DNA from: Gaertneriomyces semiglobifer
Lineage: Eukaryota > Chytridiomycota > Chytridiomycetes > Spizellomycetales > Spizellomycetaceae
Assembly (NCBI GenBank): GCA_025558075.1
Contig: JAHLKF010000009.1
Span: forward strand, 186,001 to 250,000
Direction of reading: 5' to 3'
Length of the DNA stretch: 64,000 nucleotides
Below the pieces are notes generated by a model, which did no database searches, had not been told where the DNA came from, and saw nothing but the letters and a program-made list of their open reading frames with translations. The translations under genes were made by a program, and so were the position numbers. Below, piece after piece: positions 12,324-36,603 of this stretch; the stretch's first letter is position 1; each line of letters starts with the position of its first letter.

Positions 12324-13611
12324 ATGTTGAGGGCATTGTTTCCGCGAAGGACCGCTGTGGTCAATGTTGTGCGCTCGTATTCGTCGGGTAGGTCATTCAC
12401 TTGGCGGAGCAATTTTTTTTTGAATGCGGCATGGAACCAGCTGACTTTAATTGTTTGCATTACAGCTGCTACTAAGCAGAAGGTTAGTGGACTGACCTTC
12501 CATTTGCCTGGCATAATTGATGTTTGACTGTGTCATCAGACGATCGGTTTTATTGGACTTGGTCAAATGGGCTTTCCCATGGCGAGCAATCTTCACCGAC
12601 AAACTGGATCGGGTTACAAGTTTTTAATTCACGATGTAAACGAAGAAAGTTGCAAGCGGTTTCAGACGCTTTTTCCTGAGGCTGCTGTAGCGAGAAGCCC
12701 AAAGCAAATTGCGGAGGAAGCAGGAATGGTGTTCACCATGCTGCCGGAGGGAAAGCACGTCCTAGGCGTCTTTGAAGGAAAGGACGGCGTATTAAGTGGC
12801 ATAAAAGAGGAAACGATTTGTGTAGATTGCAGTACTATTGACGTGAAGACGAGCAAGCTCATTGCGGAACGTGTGAAGGAATGTGGTGGATCTATGTTGG
12901 ACGCACCCGTTTCTGGTGGAACCGCTGCGGCTACCAAAGGTACACTCACATTCATGGTTGGATCGTCAAGCAAGAAGGACTTTGAACTCGTCCAGCCGTT
13001 CCTATTACACATGGGTCAGAAGGTCTTTAACTGTGGGGAGAACGGTCTCGGCCTTGCTGCCAAAATCTGCAACAACATGATGCTCGGCATTTCAATGGCT
13101 GGAACATGTGAGACCTTTTTGCTCGTAAGTTATTTATGTGCTCTATGAATTTGTCACGGTTCATTTAAAGCTGAAACTGAACCATCACCGGTATGCCCCT
13201 ACAGGGTCAGCATCTTGGATTATCCCCGGAACTCTTAAGTCAGATTCTGAACGTATCTTCTGGACGTACATGGTGCAGTGAAGTGTATAACCCGGTCCCT
13301 GGAGTTATGCCTGGTGTGCCTTCATCCAAGGGGTATGAAGGTGGCTTCGGCGTAGCTTTGATGGCCAAGGACATGGGATTGGCCGTTGACGCGGCCAAAG
13401 AATGTGATATTGAAGTAGGCCTTGGTGAGAGGGTAAAACAAGTTTACAAAGAGGTAGGGATACTCCTCTGTCATTCCATTTTCGATGCTACGAACTAAAG
13501 CCAATCCATGTACAGATTGCTGGCACAAATGGGTACGAGCGGAAGGACTTCTCAGTGGTGTTCAAGTACTTGGGCGGCTCAGGAGTCGATGGAACTCAAA
13601 AGCCACAGTGA
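12324..13611 (+). CDS. HIBADH: 3-hydroxyisobutyrate dehydrogenase, mitochondrial
   Basis: Oxidises 3-hydroxyisobutyrate to methylmalonate semialdehyde with NAD+ in valine breakdown. Exons: 12324-12387, 12466-12482 (17 bases), 12540-13124, 13205-13453, 13516-13611, giving 1,011 bases and 336 residues, the usual family length. The N-terminus (MLRALFPRRTAVVNVVRSYSS) is an Arg-rich presequence with no acidic residues, fitting mitochondrial import. The Rossmann motif GFIGLGQMG lies at about residues 30-38, the substrate motif DAPVSGG near 147, and the catalytic Lys in GLAAKICNN near 201. The 17-base micro-exon is needed: skipping it breaks frame between the presequence and the Rossmann fold. The join reads 'SAATKQKTIGFIGLG'. 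Confidence 0.93.
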
Positions 13612-13980
13612 AACACTTTAGAGTTTTAGTTAGAACAGACGTTAGAACACCAGATAGGTCCACTTTGAAGTGTAGCCTTGTCTCAAGAGATCGGCTTCGA
13701 CTTCTTGAGGTAAAAGGAATGGTCTGGGTAGCAATGAAAGACAATGGCGGGAGACGACAGAGCTCCCCGGGCGACGTTTGTGCTTGTTCATCCTGTCCAT
13801 CCATTGCTCGGGACGTCGTTGAGGCTCGAGGCTGCGTTATTGATAATTCACACACGCTCGAAACTCAACAATTTTGAGAATGCAACCCAATCTTCCCAAA
13901 GGACTATCAGGTAATGCAGCACGTTGGTACCTCCTGCAGTTGCTGATGCTTTCTACGATGCGGGCGAACCAACGGTGACA
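13612..13980. other. intergenic, HIBADH 3' end to ATR start
   Basis: 369 bases between two plus-strand genes. An open frame runs into the ATR start from about 13924, but it has no ATG before 13981. No other feature is seen. Confidence 0.45.
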
Positions 13981-23290
<9,310 letters not shown>

Positions 23291-23536
23291 ATACGGAATG
23301 AAATTTGTGGTGCCTCAAGGGCTTCCCCTCTTGATATAGAGATGTAGCATTAGACTAAGGTAGCCTACCATACCAAGTGTATATGCAATCAGAATGGCCG
23401 GTCTGTGGAGACACAAATACTGTTATTACATTAGGAAGACCGAATGTGGTGGGCCTAGCTAGCCTCGCTACATTGGGAGTTTATTCGCACTATTCATGGC
23501 GATGAACATCAGAGAACACGTATGCCTCTCTTAGGT

Positions 23537-24559
23537 CTACTTTCGTTGTGGGTTGAGAATACCTTCAAGTTGCGTCTATTCAAGCATTAGTAATTAGCAA
23601 AGCGCACGCAGAGCAAGCAGGATGCGTGAGCCTGTACCTTCAGTTGGACATTCGTTTTCTTCAAAAATGCCATCTCCTCCGCATGCTTTCTTTCCTCACT
23701 GGCACGACGTTCCTGCTCTCGCCGCTCAATGTTTTCACACTTCACTTTCCACTCGCTGACCTCTCTTTCTAAATCGCGCTTTTCCTTCTCTAACGCATCC
23801 ACTCGGGTTATCAAATCCGATTTGTGTGCCTCCGCAGCTAAAGCCTTCCGCATGCCAAATGCTATAGACGACTCGTAAAGAGTCTGGTATGCACTGAGGG
23901 ACATTAGAATTTCGTCCCGAATCCGCAAAAGAAGAAGGCCCCTCTCCGTACAAGAAATCGTAACTTGGCGGATTAGCTCATCTGAAACCCGTCTCATATG
24001 GGTTAAAAACAACTGAGGTGAATGGGATTCGATGTCTCACGTACCGAAGCATTGGCTGTAAAGCTCGCGACGGACGGGGTCAATGCCTGTCTCGCGTGCC
24101 TGACGCTTTTGAAGCATTTGATCTAGTTGCTCCTGAATAAGAGAACAGAATCCAATGAGTATTGTAAAAAAAAGATGTGCCGTCCGACGTGCCCAAACGT
24201 ACTTGTAGATTAATCACATCTAATCGTGTTGCAGGTGTTGAGCTAACTCGTTGAACCCATAATTGTCCACTTTCCTCCCACTCTCTAGGTGGCAACAATT
24301 GATTCAGTATGTCCTCGGTCTTCTCTGTTACCATTCCGCCACTTGCACCTCCACCAGAAACGGGTGGCAGGGCTTTTTTTCCTGGCAACGGAGGTAAAGC
24401 GCCAGGCGAGAGTGGTTTGAGCGTTGGTTTGGCTGACGCGGATGCATTTGCAGGCGATTTGTGACGAGGAAGTTGATCAGAGCGGGAAATCAGGATCGGG
24501 TTGTCGTATTTGATGAGTGACATGGGCGTGAGGGGCACAGAAACTGGCGGAGCGGGCAT
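23537..24559 (-). CDS. DNALI1: axonemal inner-arm dynein light chain p28 (DNALI1)
   Basis: Binds single-headed inner-arm dynein heavy chains in the flagellar axoneme. Minus-strand exons: 24559-24203, 24132-24045, 23981-23638, 23575-23537, totalling 828 bases and 275 residues. Family blocks are clear: 'SLIKYDNP' near the start, 'TEDILNQLLPPREW', 'SSTPATRLDVINLQ', 'DELIRQVTISCTERGLLLLR', 'YQTLYESSIAFGMRKAL', then a coiled coil (about 185-260) ending 'TQLEGILNPQRK'. The 39-base last exon is supported by that C-terminal match. The Pro/Ser-rich insert at about 35-70 is typical of the family's variable region. The gene starts 238 bases from IFT140 on the opposite strand. It is strong evidence for a motile flagellum. 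Confidence 0.95.
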
Positions 24560-24797
24560 CTTGCAAGTCTGCCGCAATTAGATAACAGAAGACTTGCTGA
24601 GCGACACTGAAAGCAGCTTTCCTTCTTCTTCGCGCAATGCTATGAACCTTACGGCTGACCATCGTCCTTGAACTCTAAATTTCAGCGCGTCCAAGATTCT
24701 GAAAGCGGAGTTACGTAAACATCGTTTACGTGTTTCGTGTCCGGATATTTGACAGCTTCTTCAAAGGCGGGCCGTTGAGCCAGTGAGAAAATCCGAG
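24560..24797. promoter_or_regulatory. bidirectional promoter between DNALI1 and IFT140
   Basis: Only 238 bases separate the two ATGs. Near the IFT140 end, ACGTAAAC (24713-24720) and GTTTACGT (24724-24731) form an inverted repeat with a 3-base spacer. It resembles a dimeric-factor site but does not match the RFX X-box consensus (GTNRCC..RGYAAC) closely. An 8-base inverted repeat alone could occur by chance in 64 kb; the location is what makes it notable. Shared control of the two flagellar genes is inference. Confidence 0.5.
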
Positions 24798-27700
24798 ATG
24801 TACCAGAAGACCTCCCACTCTTGTCCTTATACATGCGTTACCGCACATCCACTTTACCCGTTAATTGCTGGATTCTCGTCGCACTCGCCATCCAAGCTCG
24901 ATGTCTTGGATCTTGCAAACCCTCCATCACATTTGAAGTCACTGTCCCGGCTCGGTGACAATCTAGAAGTCAGATGCGTCAAATGGCATCCGTGGCGAAA
25001 GGCTCTATTGACAACATGGACTGATGGGCTTGTTCAGATATATTGGATGGACAATGGAGTCCTCAAAGAAGGTGTGATGCACAGGGCAGATGTCAACGTT
25101 GCGCAGTGGAGTGAAAGCGGTGAACGGATAATCACTTGCGACATCGACGGAGGAGTGGTGGTTTGGAAGGTGGACGTACGAGGTCGCATGAGCGTGGTCT
25201 GCCAGATGAGGATGAAGGAGGCAGTCAAGGGAGTGTGGCTCTTGGGAGGCGGTGGGGGTGGAAGGTGAGGTTCAACAGAGCTTTACGCATGATTTGGTCA
25301 TTAAAGATCCTGACAGGAAAGAGAAGGTCACACAGTTTGTGATGCTGACGCATCCAGGGACACTTCATCTAGGAACGGATACGAACCACCTAACAACCCT
25401 TCATGTATCGAACAATCCAATCGCAACTGTTGTGGCCGTACCAAACAATATTCTGTTGTTTGCAAATTCCTCGCTCCAAACCCTGTCCAATGTGCCTAAT
25501 ACCAAGGAGTGGGCCATCACGTCCGAGTTAAAACTGACTCAAACTGCCAGCTGGGTGACGCAACTGGAAGAAGGAGCTGCTTGGGTGGTTGGTAATCGGT
25601 GTTGGGTATGGATACAAGGCGAAGTTGATGTCCTAGATACCGCAGGAAACGTAACCGCTATCTGTCCCTGGAGCGTAAATGGCGGGATGGGAGTTCTAGA
25701 AGCAACTGGGCAAGTAGGCTTTTGGGTGTGGAAGGGCCAATGGGAGATGGTTGAGAGGATTGACCTTGGAATCAGCAGCGTGAAAGAAATGATGTTTTGT
25801 AAGTGAAGCGGTTCCATGCTGCTTGTTGTCATCACATGCTGAGCTCATTTTCGCAGCTAGCACAACGTTAGTGTTCCTTATCGAGGAGCAGCTGACTCTG
25901 CTGACGCATACACCGTTGATAACTCATCAACACGGCCAACTCATAGCGTCTTCCTCGTCAAACGGCGTCAGAATATTGACTGGTCCTGACGGCAAATTCA
26001 CCGAGATAAACTTTGGTTTGAAAAAAGGAGTTAAAGGGTTTGCGCTGAGCGGCAAGCGCGTTGCCGCGTGGGATGGGGAAGAGGTAGAGGTTGCGTATTT
26101 TGGGCGCGACACGGAGGGCCTAGAAAGTGCCAGGACAGTGCACGATGGTGAGAATTTCGCTAAAACTTTCGGTATCGTCTGATTCCAACCTACTTCCAAA
26201 CAGCTTCCAAGGAACCTCTCAGTCATGTTGCCGCCTGGAACGAATCTCGCGACCAACAGGAATTGTCGTTGAAGTATATGTCTCCGTCCATGCACGTGGC
26301 TGTCGACGATCAATCAGTCTATTGCGGTGTGGCCAACGGCATCGCAGTGTGGGGTAAACGGGACATGAACATTGAGTGGACAGCCGGCGAAGGAGAATGC
26401 CTTGACATTGTCGTTCGAGATGGCGTTCTTTGTGTGGTATGTAATGATCAATGACAGCCCTTGCAATGACTTGTCTAATCACTGCACGTCGGTAGTTAAC
26501 ATCCAAAGGGTACTTGAAGTTGTATAGTCTACCTTTAACGGCAACCAGCAATTCTCCCAAAACAAATGTCCAACTTCCCTTCGATTTCGTAGCCCATCAA
26601 GATAGTGGTAGTTTTCAGCTGCGGTTTGCGCCGAGTTCAACTGTCGAGTGTTTCGCTTTCATTCCTACGGAAAACGGTGAGCAATGAACTTGGCTGTTCC
26701 ATTGAAGCCGTGCGTTGATTCAAAGACGGTACTCCAGCGCGATATACAGAGCAGAAATTGTGGGTCTATGACCTTCCAAATGAACGTATGTTGGAGAAGA
26801 ACTTTGAGAAAGATGAAAAGGTACATTCCAGAATAACTCTACGTGTCCTATTTACGAGTTAACGATCATTATGGTTCTCAGCTTGTATCGCTGTTTTGGG
26901 ACTGGAATGACTCGCGTGTGCTATTGGTGCAAACATCCAATGCGGTATGTAAAGATGGAACGGAAGACTGTGCCAATTAGTTGCTAATAGTGCAACTTAG
27001 GTGCACACAATTTTCGTCATTAATGCGTCGTTGCATCACCATTCAAGCGCACCACTACATGAACATCATGTACTCGTGGGAGTCTACCTCCCGAGTCTCT
27101 ACTTCCTGGACCCAACAACAGACAAACTTCGTTGCGAGCCGCATTCTACACTCCACCCACAGCTGTTGTCCTTCACCATCGCGTTGCACACTTCAATTGA
27201 CCAGCCACCATTACCGAACGTTGCAAACGAAACTATTATGGAGCTCGCCCGAATGGCCCTGAAAATTGGTCGGTTGGAGGTTGTCAAGGCGTGTTTGGCG
27301 AAAGTTGGGGATGTTGAAGGCATCCGTTTACTCAGCGAGGGCTGGAGTGGAATGGTAGTGCTTGGTGAGTAGTATTTTTCTGAAAGGTCACATTTGGTCT
27401 GTGACAAAGCCAGCCTCCTTCTAGGCATGCAAGACGATCTTGTCGCCGACCTCGACCCTTTGCGCCTTTTGAAATACCAAGTAGCCACCGCCGCATTTCC
27501 CGAAGCCTTGCAAACCGCGCAGCAACATAGTCGCATACACGTGAAGACGACCTTTTACCAATACGCACAATACCTTGCTGAGACTGGTGATGTCGCCGGA
27601 GCAATGGCCGCTTATGAGAAAGCTGGGGCAAAAAGGTTAGTTCTCAATCAGATGACACGTGGGCCGAAATATTGATAGGTCTGGCCGCCAGATTCGAAAC

Positions 27701-29483
27701 ACCTCGCCTACTTCTTCGGTCGCCACCAGATCTTGAAAAATACATTCAAACAACGCCATCACCCTTGCTCAAAAAATGGGCAGCAGACCTGTCGTCATCT
27801 TATGCAGTTCCAAATTTCCAGATGTACGAAGCGGCTGGAGATGTATTGAGCATTGTGAGATTGCATTGTGGAAATGGAAATATTGAAGGTGCCATAGAGG
27901 TGGTTCAGCGTATTAACGGTAAAGAAGACGATCGAATGAGAAAAGCGGGCGAGTTGATTATAGCTAGGTGGTACGAAACTGCGGGAAAGGTAGGTTTGAG
28001 ATGAGATGGCCGCGCGTGACGATTGTTTTAAAGTACACCGCGAAGATTGCAGAAGCAGTCCGGCATTACACTGAGGCCGGTTATATTTCGCATGCCGTAC
28101 GCCTGGCAAAGGGTCATAACCTGGATGAGGAGCTAATGCGATTAGCGCTGATTGCACCCAAGGAAGCCATGCTGGATGTAGCTCGGTGAGAAACTTGCGT
28201 GGCGTGATCCAGTGACAAATTTTCTCTCTGCTGATCGCTGGTCATCCCTTCACCTATCTATGACAGATACTATGAGGGGCTGTCGCCTACTCATCTTCCT
28301 TTAGCCATAACGCTCTATCTCAAATGCGGTCATTTACCTCGCGCACTGGACCTTGCGCTTACTCATCGCCCTGACATTTTGCCGGATTTGGCGGACAACC
28401 TCCCAGCCACTGTTGACGCGGGGTCATTGGACAGGTGCATTGAAGTTCTTGTCAAGACTGCCAAGTACGAGAAAGCCGGTGCTATGATGGTAGCAAGCGG
28501 ACGAGTTGAGGACGCACTAGAGTTATTTGGGCGAGTGAAAGTATTGCTGACCGAACAGGTTGCCGAGAATATGCTTCTGAATGTAGGAGAGGACAAGAAA
28601 CTGGAAGTTTTGAAGGGAATTGGTGAACTAGCAGCAAGACAAGGAAGCTGGGTGCTTGCGAGCAAATACTATACGAAGGTCTGGTTATATTCGCGAGGCG
28701 TACGCATGCGTTGTACTAATCAAACGCTGGAAAGCAGGCCGGTGATCGACCCAGAGCACTTCAATGTTTGCTTCATTCTGGTGACTTGGACAAAATTCTG
28801 TTTTTCGCTTCGCATTCCGGCTCTAAAAACCCCGAGATCTTTGTACAAACTGCTAATTACCTGCAAACGCTGGACTGGCGGCATAATCCTACTGTTATGA
28901 AGTCCATCGTCACATTCTACACAAAAGCCAAGGCATATACATCACTCTGCGATTTCTATGCTTCGTGTGCACAGTTGGAAATTGACGAATACCAAAATTA
29001 CGCCAAAGCCCTATCCGCGTACACGCAGGCGCTTAAAAGTTTACTGAAGGCACCGAGCAGTGAAGGCGGCATCGCGAGTCGCGTGAGAACGCTGCAAGAA
29101 AAGATTGGGCTGATTACACGGTTCGAAGAAGCTAAAAGCAAAGAATACGAGGAGTCGGTCAGGGACATGGTGGATTTGTGTGGCGTTCCTGGGCTTGATG
29201 TAGGTCTCCTCGCTGCAGAGCCTGATGATCACTCGGAGCTGACCGGTCATGTTTTGCTCAGTCGACCATCCGTCTCGGTGACGTTTATGCACATCTCATC
29301 ACGATTTCCTATACGTTGGGTCAGATTGCAACAGCACAACATTTCTTGGAGCAGATGCGTAAGCGAGTTGATGGGAGCATTGAGTATTATCTTGATGACA
29401 GAATTGTGAAAGAGCTGGGCATTGGGTCAGGCCAGCACGACTTTGACGGAATTGCTGAGGAGATTGTAGAGGGACAGGAGTAA
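24798..29483 (+). CDS. IFT140: intraflagellar transport protein 140 (IFT-A)
   Basis: Core IFT-A subunit for retrograde transport in the flagellum. Exons: 24798-25232, 25279-25798, 25857-26147, 26204-26436, 26496-26676, 26726-26820, 26882-26944, 27001-27364, 27425-27635, 27692-27989, 28046-28185, 28267-28678, 28738-29199, 29262-29483. The sum is 3,927 bases, 1,308 residues. The N-terminal half has WD40-type beta repeats ('RCVKWHPWRKALLTTWTDG', 'VAQWSESGERIITCDIDGGV'). The C-terminal half is a TPR solenoid with IFT140 signatures: 'EKAGAKRFETPRLL', 'DLDKILFFAS', 'TANYLQTLDWR', 'ASCAQLEIDEYQNYAKA', 'STIRLGDVYAHL'. The acidic tail ends EEIVEGQE. Introns run 46-81 bp. The first (25233-25278, GTGTGG, 46 bp) is the least certain. 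Confidence 0.93.
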
Positions 29484-29583
29484 ACCAGTGCGGAACATAT
29501 TAATGTGTATATATAATGTACGTCGTATTGCTTAATGCTGGTCGCGACAGTCGCTTCCAAAGTCCGCGGCGCGACGCGTTAGT

Positions 29584-29609
29584 ATGACTGTGCCATAAAC
29601 CCTAAACCC
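29584..29609 (+). promoter_or_regulatory. eS28 upstream element: ATGACTGTGCC plus a telo-box
   Basis: ATGACTGTGCC at 29584-29594 matches exactly the element in the uS14 promoter, at almost the same distance (110 versus 116 bases) from the ATG. It is followed at 29597-29609 by AAACCCTAAACCC. AACCCTAA-type boxes are known Tbf1/telo-box sites in ribosomal protein promoters of several fungi. The sequence is seen; the factor is inferred. Confidence 0.5.
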
Positions 29610-29703
29610 AACGTTTTCTTGAACTAAGAAACTCGGTCGCTGCGAGACTTGCACTTTTTTCCACTACTTTTTTTTTTTTGGTTTCGGCGAACACTTACGA
29701 GCA

Positions 29704-30370
29704 ATGGTGAGTAGGAGCGACGAACGTAGCTGGAGTCAGAGTCAGGAAAGCAGGCTGCAGAGGTAGAGCCGGATCACGACGAGTTCACAAGGTTGCGCGT
29801 GAAGTACTCCTCAATGAACGTCGTATCTGGAAACAATAGACAGATCCTTCCACCTATCGACTTACCACTATGTCTATACAAATGTGGAAATAGGAGTGTT
29901 GTTTGTGAAGTCCAGTTTGGGATTGGAATTGTGATGATGCCCGATCGAATTTTAGGCGACACTGGGCATTGAACAGATCAGTTAGTATGGCGCGAAATGA
30001 TCCCGTTGCTCAAGGTGTTTGTCTCGCCGTTATAGGACGCCAAGAGTGCCGCACCTAAGCTTGCCCGTGTTGTGAAGGTTCTCGGCCGCACTGGCTCCCG
30101 GTATGATGCTCCCGTGGATATGCTGGCGTCTGATTTGCTTTTGACAACGTTTTCTTTTTGGATGTAGCGGTGGAGTTACTCAGGTCCGGGTTGAATTCAT
30201 GGACGACTCTAACCGGTCGATCATCCGTAATGTGAAGGGTCCCGTCCGCGAGAACGGTAGGAGTGCGCATGCGGTAGGAGTATTTTTTCACAAAATCGTT
30301 AAACTGGTCGTTATTGGCAGACATCCTCACTTTGCTCGAGTCTGAGCGTGAGGCCCGCCGCCTCCGTTAA
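29704..30370 (+). CDS. RPS28: 40S ribosomal protein eS28
   Basis: Small 40S protein near the mRNA exit. Exons: 29704-29706 (only the ATG), 30036-30100, 30168-30256, 30320 onward. Introns are 329, 67 and 63 bp. The protein reads [23 protein letters not shown], then [13 protein letters not shown], '[13 protein letters not shown]', '[13 protein letters not shown]'. The first exon is inferred from ATG directly followed by GTGAGT. Oddity: the family ends Arg-Arg-Leu-Arg-stop, and those codons are visible up to TAA 30368-30370, but one extra C after 30360 puts them out of frame. Read literally, the frame runs on for about 20 residues to TAA 30430-30432. This may be a base error or a real C-terminal change. 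Identity is secure, the exact end is not. Confidence 0.85.
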
Positions 30371-30432
30371 GCTTAGTCATCTCATTTGATAGAGATGGAG
30401 CGCCTCGACATTCTCCAACAACTGTCGATTAA

Positions 30433-30822
30433 CGATTAGCACGACGAGATCGCTGATCACCGGATGTACAGCTGACCTTGGTCGTCGAGCAGAGAGAAGC
30501 TTGTAGTCGCCTAGGAACGGTTCTCGGAGATGCAATTTGGCGACTCGAACGTGTACAGTTTTTTGTCGAGAACATGTATAGCGTTTGGTTAAAAAAAAGT
30601 TTGATTCGCTGTTTCCAACTGTTTGATGTGCCATTGATTTCGAGTGTCCCCCCTGCGTGAAAGATGCTGTTGTCTGACGTAGGATCCTGGCAGCGGCAAT
30701 GATAGAACAGAGAAGAACAATATTTTGACTATAAATGGACAAACGAAATCTATCGCACTACCACCCAAGACACAATTGTGACAACCGGAACTACCAACGA
30801 GACATGACGACCTAGCGTCAGA
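30433..30822. other. convergent 3' intergenic, eS28 / PKC
   Basis: About 390 bases between the 3' ends of eS28 (+) and PKC (-). Short ORFs here lack family features. No RNA gene is recognised. Confidence 0.45.
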
Positions 30823-34288
<3,466 letters not shown>

Positions 34289-36603
34289 CTACAAGAGTGT
34301 CGGTCTAATGAACCAACGGAGCGAATCAGGACCGAGATTTATAGGACTGACGGCGCTGACCAGTACGCAACGCACCATGATTATGCGTGCGTCACTTGTA
34401 TGCAGGTTGCTGTTACGCCAGAATACAGCACCAATGGATCAATTTCAAAGCAGCGATGGACTCGCGGCTTGCAAAAGCAGCCAGCGAGAAGCACCCAGGA
34501 GCAGTGACTAAAGGGTGTAGAAACCACGACGTTCCAGTCGCCGAATCGTCAATCCCGCCCCTATGGCAAAAGTAGGAAGGTGGATGTCAGCAAGGCTCCC
34601 CGGACAAGGAAAGAATATGATAAATGGCTAATCGCTTGAACTGACCTATGCTGAGGTCCTCAAATCTGTGCACTGTTAAACAGAGAAGTGCACTGATGGC
34701 GATTTCCACAACACAGCGCTGTAGAATCAAAAAATTCAGTATTCAGATTATGAGTGCCAGTGGTGGCAGTGAGGCCCGCCTTACATGCAGCAAGCACTGG
34801 GTTTATCCTCAGACGAGCGGAGCGGGCAAAAACTGTGTCGTTGATAGGCCCTTGGAATACGGCGACTGGGAATCAGGGCTCAGCAAGAACAATTACCCCG
34901 CAATCCAACAAGGAGTCTTTGAAGTGGTCCTTCGTTTGTGGGTATGCGGAGCTGGTTTGCCGTTCAAAAATCAAAAAGTCCGCTCTGACGACCCGAACAT
35001 ATAGTAACCAGGGCTTCCAGTGCAAGAACAACTACTAAGAATAGAAGATGCTAATACAATCGAACCATCAAGCAATCCCGCCGAGTTGATTCGCTAGACG
35101 CTGGAAGTCGTCGTGAACTTGTAAGGTGAGAAGGGGTCTTGGGCTGGCAGTGTTCGGTTTGAAGCGATGTGAGAGCTGCTTTGGTGTTCATTTGACTCGG
35201 CTGCTTGGCGTCGACTTGCTTTGTGAATTGGCGATGAGCACCTCCTTAATTCTATTATGAACATAACTATTTTTGAGAGCCATCCCATCATCACTCGCTA
35301 CAGACTATTCTCCGCATATGAAAGCACTTGTAGCACTCTGTCGGTGAACCATGCTCGTCAGTAACATTCTCTAAGCTATCCATCTGATAAAACTGCCCTC
35401 GCAGAGTTTTGCTACGATTGGGTGCTACCGCCGCTCCACACAGTCGACAGCAAGAATGCTAAATGCAGCGGACACTTGAAAGGCAGCTGTTTGCTAATCC
35501 AATCTTATGCGGACATGCCGATGGAACCGCCATTTCGTTGTCGCTTCCTCATCGACGAACCTCTGCTTGATCCATCAATAGGCCATAGCGTTCAGCGGAA
35601 CTTCCATCAAGTATCATCGGCTTCCGTGATTGGGCCAGTTACCTCTTGGTCCAAAGGATTCGCTGTCGTTTCCCGAATTGATCAGCACAGCGACCACAAC
35701 CCGCAAACTACTCTGATGGTAGACTTTCCAAGCACCTTGTGGTCAAATGCATCAAATCTCTTGAAGAATGGCTTCACAATGTCCAGTAAAAGATGGGAAG
35801 GTCTTTCACGAGGGTTGGCTGTCCAAAGCATGGACCATATCGCCTGCGTCACCCTACCCTACTACAATACGTACCTTCTCGGAAGGGACCTTCAATACTC
35901 TGGGAATGCCCACACCAGTTCACCTTGGGATCATCTGCTTTTCATATGTATTAGGGGAGAAGGCTGAAGTTTGCATTGCTTCTCAAGCCCGAGCGTAACC
36001 ACAGATCAACTTTCAGTTTCCACATGCACACCGAAGCCTGCCTGCTTCGAAGTGGTGCAAATCAATCATCTCATCCGAGTACATATAACTGTGCTCATTA
36101 GCACGGTAATCAAAGAGTTCCCTGTATCTCAGCCATGAGCGACAGCATCTCACTTGTTCTGTCTTCTGTCATGTGCATGGCTCTGATGCACTGCTTGTCC
36201 TCCTCACCTGCCATGCCCGGTTTTCCATACATGCCATGCCACATTTTCCCTACATGCCATACCCCATTTTGCCTACATGCTATGGCTCCTCCTCCTCCCC
36301 AGCCATGGCTCATTTTTCCGTACATGCCATGCGATAGTTCGACCATCGTTCGCTCATATTTGTCGCCGTTCGCATTCGCAGAATTTCTCACTGCGTTCTC
36401 ACTGGCTGTGGCACAGTTGCATCTGACGCATGGCACAATCCATTAGATAAGCGACACGTGACCTTTCAGTTCAGTTTTGCGGAAATCGCCTCGGCCGTTC
36501 GCCAAAGTCGCAACTTTCCACTTTGCAAAACCGAAGAGGGTTCTCAACGGCACGTCGTTCCTCTGTCGATACGGCAACGTTCTCCCTTTTGCACACAGGC
36601 AGC
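34289..36603. other. 2.3-kb stretch without a clear gene
   Basis: It must contain the PKC start exon and the uL13 promoter. A 181-codon open frame at 35422-35967 and an overlapping one at 35768-35998, both plus strand, have no ATG-led family match, and their sequences continue each other only by a frame change near 35770. They could be remnants of a decayed gene or chance. A degenerate repeat lies at 36221-36333. Otherwise I see nothing. Confidence 0.35.
36221..36333. repeat. degenerate tandem repeat (TTTTCC..ACATGCCATGC units)
   Basis: Four imperfect units of about 23-34 bases, each with TTTT, a C-rich step and TACATGC(C/T)AT, at about 36221, 36244, 36268 and 36313. On the minus strand they encode repeated 'HGMYGK', but the frame shows no gene. 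The repeat lies 270-380 bases upstream of uL13. Confidence 0.5.

Noticed and set aside
24713..24731. RFX X-box between DNALI1 and IFT140
   Set aside because: The half-sites differ from GTNRCC/RGYAAC at key positions. It is recorded only as an uncharacterised palindrome.
29597..29609. chromosome end or internal telomere repeat
   Set aside because: Only about two CCCTAAA units are present and genes continue on both sides. A promoter telo-box fits better.
30035..30036. snoRNA in the eS28 first intron
   Set aside because: One GTGATGA resembles a C box, but no D box (CTGA) or closing stem is found at a workable distance.
36110..36436. 108-codon minus-strand frame with repeated HGMYGK
   Set aside because: The repeat comes from a degenerate noncoding tandem repeat. 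There is no family match and no consistent codon bias.
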